Source of the DNA: an uncultured Oscillospiraceae bacterium
GTDB taxonomy: Bacteria; Bacillota; Clostridia; Oscillospirales; Oscillospiraceae
NCBI GenBank assembly: GCA_934597585.1
Contig: CAKTSA010000046.1
Location: 1 to 11,861 of the forward strand
DNA length: 11,861 bases
Direction: 5' to 3'
The notes below the pieces were generated by a model that searched no databases, was not told the origin of the DNA, and saw nothing but the letters and a program-made list of their open reading frames with translations. The position numbers and the translations under genes are program-made. Shown here one piece after another: positions 6,259 through 11,861 of the stretch (the first letter of the stretch is position 1; each line of letters starts with the position of its first letter).

Positions 6259-7644
6259 ATGAAAAAAATGAGCCTGTTTTCGGTACTATGCCTGTGCATC
6301 GGTACGATCATCGGCGCCGGTATCTTTGGCTCCATGCCCTCTGCGGCGCTGCTGGCCGGCCCCGTTCTGCCGCTGATCTGCATTGTTGCGGCAATCGAGA
6401 TCCTCGTCCGCTACCTCCCCGCTATGGCCCCTGCCACGGCCATCCCTGCCTCCAACGGCTTTTATATGTATCTGACCCGTCTGGTACACCCCTTTGTGGG
6501 CTTTCTCCAGATGCTGCAGGTTCTGTTCAACGTATTTGTGCTGGCCCTGCTGGCCTCTGTGTTTGCCCAGTATTTCTCCATGGTAGTGCCGTCCGTCAGC
6601 CAGACACTGGTGGCCATTCTTGTGCTGGCCCTGTTCGGTGTCATCGCGCTGTTCGGCCTGAAGACCAGCTCTATTGTCAACAACGCCATGGTGGTCATTC
6701 TGATCGTGGCGCTCGGCACCTTTGTGGTATGCGGCTTTCCGGAGATCAAGCCGGAGTATTTCTCCGTGGCCAAGATGCTTGACCTGGACTCCATCTCCTT
6801 TACGGATTTCGGCGCGGCGCTGGGCCTGATCGCCTCCTGCCTGATGGGCGGCTATGTCAGCATTTACTACGCCGAGGAGATGGAGAATCCCCGCAAGAAC
6901 GTACTGCGCGCTTTTATCCTGGCCACAGTCGTGGTGGCGGCCATCTATATGCTGCTGTCCATGGTAACTGTCGGCGTAGCTCCTCTGGATGAGTCCACCT
7001 CTCTGGCCAGTCTGGCCGGGCTGTTTATGCCAAAGACCCTGTACTGGTTCTTCGTGGTCGGCGGCGCGCTGTTTGCGCTGTCCACCACCATCATCGGCAG
7101 TATTCTGGGCGGCATGGTCAACTTGTCCGTTATCGCCCGTGACAAGGTGCTGCCGGACGCCTTCAACAAGAAGAACAAGTACGATATCTCCCCCCTGTGC
7201 CTTATTGTTATCGTGGCTGCGGCTATCTTTGTTGTGGCGTTTGGCCTGCCGGTCGGCACACTGATGAGCGTATCCTCCGTGCTGGGCATCATTATCGCTG
7301 TGGCGCAGTTTATCCCCGCCATTCGGCTGCCGAAAAAATATCCCCATTGCTATAAGCACGCCGCGGTGAAATTTCCCCGTCCCGTGCTCTACACGCTGAT
7401 CGCCATTGCGCTGGCCTTCTGCCTGTATGAGGCGTATTCCCTCATCGTCACCACCGCCGGTGCCGTGTGGTGGGCACTGCTGGCTACGCTGGTCATCGCT
7501 TACGCCTACTTCTTCATCCGCCTGGTCTATCTGAAAAAGAAGGGCATTGATCTGGTGGCTATCATGAGCGCCCCCTATGCGCCCTGGGAGGAAAAAGAGG
7601 CCGAATATGCGCTGCTGGATGCCAAGGAGAACGCACATGAATAA
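6259..7644 (+). CDS. APC-superfamily amino-acid transporter, paralogue of the first
   Basis: A 461-residue membrane protein with about 12 hydrophobic segments. TM1 carries GAGIFGSMP beginning at about residue 19. The loop YYAEEMENPRKNV matches the conserved Glu/Asp-x-xNPR region of APC permeases, and the soluble tail reads YLKKKGIDLV then APYAPWEEKEAEY. An AAGGAG site lies 8 bases before the ATG. The same landmarks occur in the minus-strand transporter (451-1851), so both derive from one ancestral permease and may take related substrates. It overlaps the downstream PLP gene by 8 bases, showing co-translation with it. A role in import of the compound processed by the PLP enzyme is likely but inferred. 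Confidence 0.93.
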   Translation: MKKMSLFSVLCLCIGTIIGAGIFGSMPSAALLAGPVLPLICIVAAIEILVRYLPAMAPATAIPASNGFYMYLTRLVHPFVGFLQMLQVLFNVFVLALLASVFAQYFSMVVPSVSQTLVAILVLALFGVIALFGLKTSSIVNNAMVVILIVALGTFVVCGFPEIKPEYFSVAKMLDLDSISFTDFGAALGLIASCLMGGYVSIYYAEEMENPRKNVLRAFILATVVVAAIYMLLSMVTVGVAPLDESTSLASLAGLFMPKTLYWFFVVGGALFALSTTIIGSILGGMVNLSVIARDKVLPDAFNKKNKYDISPLCLIVIVAAAIFVVAFGLPVGTLMSVSSVLGIIIAVAQFIPAIRLPKKYPHCYKHAAVKFPRPVLYTLIAIALAFCLYEAYSLIVTTAGAVWWALLATLVIAYAYFFIRLVYLKKKGIDLVAIMSAPYAPWEEKEAEYALLDAKENAHE

Positions 7645-8827
7645 GTTTTCAGAAGAACGGGCGCACTTCCCTGTTCTGCAAAAAGAGATCTACTTCAACG
7701 GCGCTTCTTTCGGCATCGTGCCGGACTATGTACTGCAGATCACCGAGGTGAATAACCGGATACGCTGCTATACACAGGATATCGGCGTAGCGGGCATGTC
7801 CCAATATGAGATGTTGGAGAAGGTTCGCCCGGTATATGCAGAGCTCATCAATGCCCAGCCGGAGGACATCGCCTATGGTCTCAGCTCCTCCCAGATGTAT
7901 GTAGCGCTGACCTCCAATCTGGTATTCCAACCCGGTGACAACGTGGTCATCCCGGACAATGCCTTTATCACCACGCCCTTCGCCTTTGATGCCCGCGAAG
8001 CTGACGGTCTGGAAGTCCGTATGGCCAAAACCGTCAACGGCTATATCAGCGCGCAGGAATTGTGCAGTTACGCCGATGAACGCACCCGTGTTATCGCCGT
8101 AAACCACGTAGAGAGCGGCACCGGCTATCGCATCGACATGGAGTACATCGGCCGCTTCTCCCGCGAACACGACATTATTTTTGCTGTGGATGCCGTACAA
8201 TCCGCCGGTATCATGGAGATCGATGTGCAGAAAATGCAGATCGACTTCCTGGTGGGCACAGACTACAAGTGGCTCTGCCACTTCCGGGGCGTAGGCTTCG
8301 CCTATGTGAGCAAGCGCCTGCGCGAGGATAGCAGCAAGCTGGCCTGCCGTGGCGCCGGATGGGGCTCTGACAGCGACCGCTTCAATACCGCCAAGCGGCA
8401 TTGGGATCCCCATCCGGACGCACGCCGCTATGAATATGGTGGATTCCACAACGTGGGCATCTACTGTGTCGCAGAGGTCATCCGACACTATCTCGCTTTG
8501 GGGAAGCAAGACGTACAGGCCTACGCACTGGACCTGGCCAATTACTGCTATGAAAAAGCGGCGGCCAGCCCCGTGGTAGACATTGCGTATCCCTTCCCCG
8601 CGGAAAACCGCTCCGCCATCGTCGTGCTGAAAATCGACGGCAGGTATGACCTGTCCACAGAGAAACTGCGGCAATACGGTGTCTTTGCCGCCATAGACGG
8701 TGGTCCCCACCCAGACCATGGCGCACCCATGCCCTATTACACCAGCCGTCTGGCACTGCACTATTACATCACCAAAGAAGACATCGACAAGCTGTTTGCA
8801 GCCATTGAGCGCTGCTGCGGTCTATAA
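7637..8827 (+). CDS. Class V PLP-dependent enzyme (aminotransferase V/isopenicillin-N-epimerase-like)
   Basis: A 396-residue fold-type I PLP enzyme of the aminotransferase class V family. Visible landmarks: N-terminal YFNGASFGIVP; Asp185 in FAVDAVQSAG, which should pair with the pyridine nitrogen; Lys211 in GTDYKWL, the expected Schiff-base lysine; and Arg371 in TSRLALHYYITKEDID, at the usual substrate-carboxylate position. The catalytic Cys loop of cysteine desulfurases is not evident, so SufS/IscS activity is unlikely and transamination, epimerisation or a lyase/dehydratase reaction is more plausible. The start at 7637 has AAGGAG 7 bases upstream and overlaps the transporter's stop by 8 bases; an upstream in-frame ATG at 7577 would give an unconserved, arginine-rich extension. 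Cytoplasmic. Coupled to a transporter before and RidA after, as expected for an enzyme that releases enamine/imine intermediates. Confidence 0.9.
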   Translation: MNKFSEERAHFPVLQKEIYFNGASFGIVPDYVLQITEVNNRIRCYTQDIGVAGMSQYEMLEKVRPVYAELINAQPEDIAYGLSSSQMYVALTSNLVFQPGDNVVIPDNAFITTPFAFDAREADGLEVRMAKTVNGYISAQELCSYADERTRVIAVNHVESGTGYRIDMEYIGRFSREHDIIFAVDAVQSAGIMEIDVQKMQIDFLVGTDYKWLCHFRGVGFAYVSKRLREDSSKLACRGAGWGSDSDRFNTAKRHWDPHPDARRYEYGGFHNVGIYCVAEVIRHYLALGKQDVQAYALDLANYCYEKAAASPVVDIAYPFPAENRSAIVVLKIDGRYDLSTEKLRQYGVFAAIDGGPHPDHGAPMPYYTSRLALHYYITKEDIDKLFAAIERCCGL

Positions 8828-8837
8828 GGAGAACACT

Positions 8838-9299
8838 ATGCTCATTGAAAAACGAATCGAAGAATTGGGGCTGACGCTGCCGGCAGCCCCCACCCCCATG
8901 GCCAACTATGTTACCGTCCGCCGCAGCGGAAAGCTTCTATTCTTCTCCGGCGCCGGCGCCTTTCAGGACGGCAAACCTGTTGTGTTCGGGAGACTGGGCG
9001 CCGAACTGACACTGGACGAGGGCTATCAGGCTGCCCGGCTGGCGGGCCTGAACCTTATCGCCCAGTTGAAGAAGGAACTGGGCGACTTGGACAAGGTGCG
9101 GCAATTTGTCAAGGTACAGGCATTTGTCGCCTCCACGCCGGATTTTGTCCAACAGCCTGCGGTAATGAACGGGGCCTCCGACCTGTTCGTAGAGGTCTTT
9201 GGTGATAAGGGGCGCCATGCCCGCACCGCTGTAGCCGCGCCTGTTCTGCCCTTCAATATTCCCATCGAGATCGAGATGATCGTGGAAGCCGACGAATAA
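8838..9299 (+). CDS. RidA/YjgF-family enamine/imine deaminase
   Basis: A 153-residue RidA-family protein. It begins KRIEELGLTLPAAPTPMANY, typical of the slightly longer RidA subgroup, then LLFFSGAGAFQDGKP. The conserved end is ARTAVAAPVLPFNIPIEIE, in which Arg129 aligns with the Arg that binds the substrate carboxylate in active RidA proteins. Family members form trimers in the cytoplasm and hydrolyse reactive 2-aminoacrylate-type enamines/imines made by PLP enzymes or amino-acid oxidases to 2-oxoacids and ammonia. The start has AAGGAG 6 bases upstream, only 10 bases after the PLP gene's stop, so it is the last gene of the unit. Its presence supports a preceding PLP reaction that yields such intermediates. 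Confidence 0.93.
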   Translation: MLIEKRIEELGLTLPAAPTPMANYVTVRRSGKLLFFSGAGAFQDGKPVVFGRLGAELTLDEGYQAARLAGLNLIAQLKKELGDLDKVRQFVKVQAFVASTPDFVQQPAVMNGASDLFVEVFGDKGRHARTAVAAPVLPFNIPIEIEMIVEADE

Positions 9300-9374
9300 G
9301 CTCCGCTTGGAAGGCAGGCCGCTTCCAGGCTAGAAATCCGACTGAATAGATCATCAATAAACTCCCCGACTTCA

Positions 9375-9406
9375 AAAACGGGCGCCGGTGATCCGGCGCC
9401 CGTTTT
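9375..9406 (+). terminator. Rho-independent terminator after the RidA gene
   Basis: A 14-base perfect stem AAAACGGGCGCCGG (9375-9388), loop TGAT, complement 9393-9406 ending in TTTT. It lies 75 bases after the RidA stop. The A/T-flanked stem could work on both strands. It separates the catabolic unit from the IS66 element. Confidence 0.85.
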
Positions 9407-9486
9407 GGACTGTTCGGCGGCATCAACCTACCGACGCAATACCGATGTCAAAACGATGGCGTAGGGATACAGTAAGTGCACAATAA

Positions 9487-9777
9487 TCACCCGCATGGCA
9501 TCTCACCCAACGATGTGAGATAATATCCCAAAGCGGACTGACAAAACGGGAATTTTGCCGGCGGCGTGGGATCTCCGAGAAAAGCTTTTACTACTGGCTC
9601 CGGAAACTCCGCAGTCAGATGGCAGAAGCTGCCGGGCCTCAGATCGTGCAGCTGGAATCTTCTGTGACTTCAACGGAGATTCTTCAGATCCAATACCGGG
9701 GTGCAGAATTGAAGCTGCCGGCCGGTGTGGATATTGAGGCTGTCGCTGCACTGCTTCGGTCTATTCAATCGCTATGA
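9487..9777 (+). pseudogene. tnpA: IS66 TnpA (helix-turn-helix accessory protein), no canonical start codon seen
   Basis: The frame is open from the codon after a TAA (9484-9486) to a TGA at 9775-9777. The translation has the TnpA pattern: SGLTKREFCRRRGISEKSF (HTH) then YYWLRKLR, and near the end AELKLPAGVDIEAVAALLRS, typical of short IS66 accessory proteins. It ends in an ATGA overlap with tnpB. No in-frame ATG, GTG or TTG precedes the HTH; the only nearby ATG (9495) is in another frame and stops after seven codons. Either a small indel has removed the start, or an unusual start is used. TnpA is needed for IS679 transposition, so this copy may be defective. Confidence 0.7.
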
Positions 9778-10127
9778 TAGATCTGACAAAAGTCCGGAAT
9801 TTCTATATTGCCTGCGGCTATACAGATCTCCGCCTTGGGATCGACGGCCTTGCCGCAGTTGTGAAGCAGCAGTATGGCAGTCATTTTGACGAAGAAAGTC
9901 TGTTCCTGTTCTGCGGCAGACGAACGGACCGGATCAAGGCTCTGTACTGGTGCGGCGACGGATACATCCTGCTTTATAAACGGTTATCCAATGGGAGATT
10001 TCAATGGCCCAGGTCAGAAACGGAACTGCGGTTACTGGATCCCCAGAGCTTCCGCTGGCTCATGGAAGGGCTTCGGATCGAGCAGAAAACGGCCATCCGT
10101 AAAGGAAAACCAAGGGATCTATTCTGA
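9774..10127 (+). CDS. tnpB: IS66-family accessory protein TnpB
   Basis: A 117-residue protein with the whole TnpB signature: YIACGYTDLRLGIDGLA near the start, then LFLFCGRRTDRIKALYW, DGYILLYKRLSNGRFQWP and RWLMEGL. Full length for the family. The ATG overlaps the tnpA stop as ATGA. IS66 TnpB is required for transposition of the characterised element IS679, but its biochemical role is not established. Confidence 0.95.
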   Translation: MIDLTKVRNFYIACGYTDLRLGIDGLAAVVKQQYGSHFDEESLFLFCGRRTDRIKALYWCGDGYILLYKRLSNGRFQWPRSETELRLLDPQSFRWLMEGLRIEQKTAIRKGKPRDLF

Positions 10128-10161
10128 CAAAAATGTTCTGAAAATTGCATATATTTCTGTA

Positions 10162-10201
10162 CTTTTACCTGCCTTTGTGGTATAATAAAGGCAGGTAAAA
10201 G
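10162..10201 (+). promoter_or_regulatory. Perfect 15-bp hairpin in the tnpB-tnpC gap
   Basis: Arms CTTTTACCTGCCTTT (10162-10176) and AAAGGCAGGTAAAAG (10187-10201) are exact complements. The 10-base loop is GTGGTATAAT and so contains a -10 hexamer. The tnpC ribosome site GGAGG begins 9 bases after the right arm. Read-through RNA would fold here, while RNA started from the internal promoter would lack the left arm. Confidence 0.75.
10178..10186 (+). promoter_or_regulatory. Extended -10 promoter for tnpC
   Basis: TGG-TATAAT in the loop of the hairpin. No clear -35 is present. Start would be near 10193, inside the right arm, about 29 bases before the tnpC ATG. Confidence 0.5.
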
Positions 10202-10221
10202 CTGTTTTGGGAGGAGAATTC

Positions 10222-11823
10222 ATGGCTGCAGCAGACAGGAAAATTACATATACTGCCGCGGAAGTTGCGGAGCTCATCCGTCCTCTGACCCAGTCTGTAG
10301 AAGCGTTGCAGAAGGAAAACGCGGAGCTGAAGCGGAAGCTGGAGCACATGAACGAGATCCTTGCCAATGCGCAGAGAGCCCGCTTTGGCCAGTCCAGCGA
10401 GAAGAAGACCTATGTTCTGAGCGAAGACCAAATGAGCCTGTTCAATGAGGCAGAGATCTGTCAGGACAGCAAGGCGGAGGAACCTACGGAGGAAACCCTT
10501 ACCGTAAAAGCGCATGCCCGGAAGAAGAAAAGAACCATTGACGAGCTGGCAAAGAATCTTCCTGTAGAAGAAATTGTAATTGGCCTTCCGGAATTCAGGC
10601 TTACCTGTGACAAGTGCGGCGGTACTTTCAAGCTCATTGGTAAGAAGCTCATCCGCAGGGAACTCATCATTATCCCGCAGTCTGAGAAGATTCTGGAATA
10701 CTACAGCTGCACCTATGCCTGCGACAAGTGTGAGAAGGACACCGGCTTCGCCCATATCATTACCACCAGAACACCGCCTCCTCTTATGAAGCACTCTCTG
10801 GCATCTCCCTCTACTGTGGCAGATGTTATGACGAAGAAGTATGTAGACGGGGTTCCTCTGGCCCGGCAGGAGAAGATCTGGGCCAGACAGGGTGTGGAGC
10901 TGAGCCGGGCCACCATGGCCAACTGGGTGATCCAGTGTGCCCAGAGCTGGCTGAAGCCGCTGTACAAGCATATGAAGCGGCAGCTTCTGGAACAATCCGT
11001 GATCCACGCGGATGAAACAGTGGTGCAGGTGCTGAAAGAGGACAACAAGCCTGCCGCCTCTGAATCCAGAATGTGGCTCTATGCCAGCGGAGAATACAGC
11101 AGCCAGCATATTCGCATCTTCGAGTACCAGCCTGACCGGAGCGGCAAACGCCCGGAGAGCTTTCTGAAAGGCTTTAGCGGATGCCTGATAACGGATGGCT
11201 ACGCAGGATACAATCAGGTGCAGAAGGTGACCCACTGCGGCTGCTGGGCCCATGCCAGGCGGAAATGGCGGGAGGCCATGCCGGACGGCGCAACTGTGAA
11301 AACCAGCAAAGCCGCCGTAGGATTTCGGTATTGCACGAAGCTGTTCTCTCTGGAGAAGAAATACATATATGCCGATGTCAAGGCCCGGAAAGAGTACCGC
11401 CAGAATGAGGTTTTGCCCATTCTGGAGGAGTATTTTGCATGGCTGAAATCGATCCACCCGGAAAAGGGCAGCAAGCTGGAGGATGCGGTACGGTATTCCC
11501 TGAACCGGAAACAGCAGCTCATGGCGTTTCTGGACTATGGAGATGTCCCTATCTCCAATAATCTGGCTGAGAACGCAATCCGGCCCTTTGTGGTGGGAAG
11601 AAAGAATTGGCTGTTCTGCGACAGTGTCAAGGGAGCGGAATCCAGTGCCATTGTGTATTCGCTGGTGGAAACGGCCAAGGCCAACGGCATTGAGCCTTAT
11701 GGGTATCTATTGCTGGTGCTGAGTATGCTGCCCTATCTGGGCAAATCTTCGACCCATGAGGAGCTGGAAAAGCTGATGCCCTGGCACCCGGCAGTCCGGC
11801 ACCGGGAACATATACGGAAATGA
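10222..11823 (+). CDS. tnpC: IS66-family transposase TnpC (DDE)
   Basis: A 533-residue transposase, full length for IS66. In order: N-terminal coiled-coil-like region (about 20-50) then NAQRARFGQSSEK; an IS66 zinc-binding segment with Cys129/132 and Cys167/170; the DDE catalytic core with Asp264 (HADET), Asp325 (TDGYAGY) and Glu450 (NNLAENAIRP); the CGCWAHARRKW motif after the second Asp; and the C-terminal IS66 tail ending MPWHP. It cuts and joins the element ends on DNA. The ATG at 10222 is chosen because AGGAG lies 5 bases upstream; an in-frame TTG at 10207 is less likely. No frameshift or missing catalytic residue is seen, so this gene appears intact. Confidence 0.96.
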   Translation: MAAADRKITYTAAEVAELIRPLTQSVEALQKENAELKRKLEHMNEILANAQRARFGQSSEKKTYVLSEDQMSLFNEAEICQDSKAEEPTEETLTVKAHARKKKRTIDELAKNLPVEEIVIGLPEFRLTCDKCGGTFKLIGKKLIRRELIIIPQSEKILEYYSCTYACDKCEKDTGFAHIITTRTPPPLMKHSLASPSTVADVMTKKYVDGVPLARQEKIWARQGVELSRATMANWVIQCAQSWLKPLYKHMKRQLLEQSVIHADETVVQVLKEDNKPAASESRMWLYASGEYSSQHIRIFEYQPDRSGKRPESFLKGFSGCLITDGYAGYNQVQKVTHCGCWAHARRKWREAMPDGATVKTSKAAVGFRYCTKLFSLEKKYIYADVKARKEYRQNEVLPILEEYFAWLKSIHPEKGSKLEDAVRYSLNRKQQLMAFLDYGDVPISNNLAENAIRPFVVGRKNWLFCDSVKGAESSAIVYSLVETAKANGIEPYGYLLLVLSMLPYLGKSSTHEELEKLMPWHPAVRHREHIRK

Positions 11824-11827
11824 ACAA

Positions 11828-11859
11828 ACGGCAGAGTCCCGCCAACGGGACTCTGCCGT
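11828..11859 (+). terminator. Hairpin after tnpC, probable terminator
   Basis: A 14-base perfect stem ACGGCAGAGTCCCG with its complement, loop CCAA, 4 bases after the tnpC stop. The window ends two bases later, so a T-run cannot be seen. Confidence 0.6.
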
Positions 11860-11861
11860 AA

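Larger units (their letters stand above)
9472..11861 (+). mobile_element. IS66-family insertion sequence, right end outside the window
   Basis: Contains the three IS66 genes in the standard order tnpA-tnpB-tnpC. The left end is proposed at GTAAGTGCAC (9472 on), because IS66 ends begin with GTAA and the tnpA homology begins about 20 bases further on. No matching TTAC end is seen by 11861, so the right inverted repeat must lie beyond the edge. If this end is right, the 8-bp target duplication would be GGGATACA (9464-9471). The stretch 9407-9471 before it holds nothing recognisable. Confidence 0.75.

Noticed and set aside
6286..7638. A 450-codon minus-strand open frame opposite the second transporter
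   Set aside because: Same antisense pattern (Gly/His/Asp/Gln-rich) as in the other transporter; the true gene is on the plus strand.
10165..11457. A 430-codon minus-strand open frame opposite tnpC
   Set aside because: tnpC is intact with all catalytic residues; the antisense frame has no recognisable domain.

Overview
The window looks like a chromosomal segment of a GC-rich, low-oxygen Firmicute, most likely a gut clostridium of the Oscillospirales type. This is inferred from strong AGGAG-type ribosome binding sites before nearly every gene, C/G-rich third codon positions with AT-rich promoters, a bacterial [4Fe-4S] ferredoxin/flavoprotein pair, and an IS66-family element. No rRNA, tRNA or CRISPR is present, so the taxonomic placement is inference only.

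Region 1 (1-450): a broken C-terminal remnant of an M24 (Xaa-Pro dipeptidase/creatinase-type) metallopeptidase on the minus strand, next to a 28-bp perfect palindrome. Region 2 (451-4101, minus strand): a tight three-gene operon of an FAD-dependent fumarate-reductase/AprA-like flavoprotein, a two-cluster [4Fe-4S] ferredoxin (start and stop overlap, TAATG), and an APC-family amino-acid transporter. Region 3 (4102-4360): a divergent control region with a promoter on each strand and two inverted repeats, facing a GntR/FadR-type regulator (4361-5020). Region 4 (5021-5391): a strong terminator followed by AT-rich DNA carrying a near-consensus promoter. Region 5 (5392-9299, plus strand): a second unit with a DauR/YheO-like regulator (PAS_6 plus HTH), a second APC transporter paralogous to the first, a class V PLP-dependent enzyme, and a RidA-family enamine/imine deaminase, closed by a terminator at 9375-9406. 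Region 6 (about 9472 to the right edge): an IS66-family element with tnpA (no visible start codon), tnpB and an intact tnpC transposase. Its right end lies outside the window.

Taken together, regions 2-5 read as a double amino-acid (or amino-acid-like) uptake and catabolism locus. Two related permeases would bring substrate in. A PLP enzyme with RidA would handle deamination and imine clean-up. The flavoprotein/ferredoxin pair would carry out a redox step on the substrate or a derived acid. A GntR-type and a DauR-type regulator would each control one arm. DauR is known in Pseudomonas as the repressor of D-arginine catabolism, which makes a D-amino acid or arginine-like ligand one hypothesis. 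The actual substrate cannot be read from the sequence.
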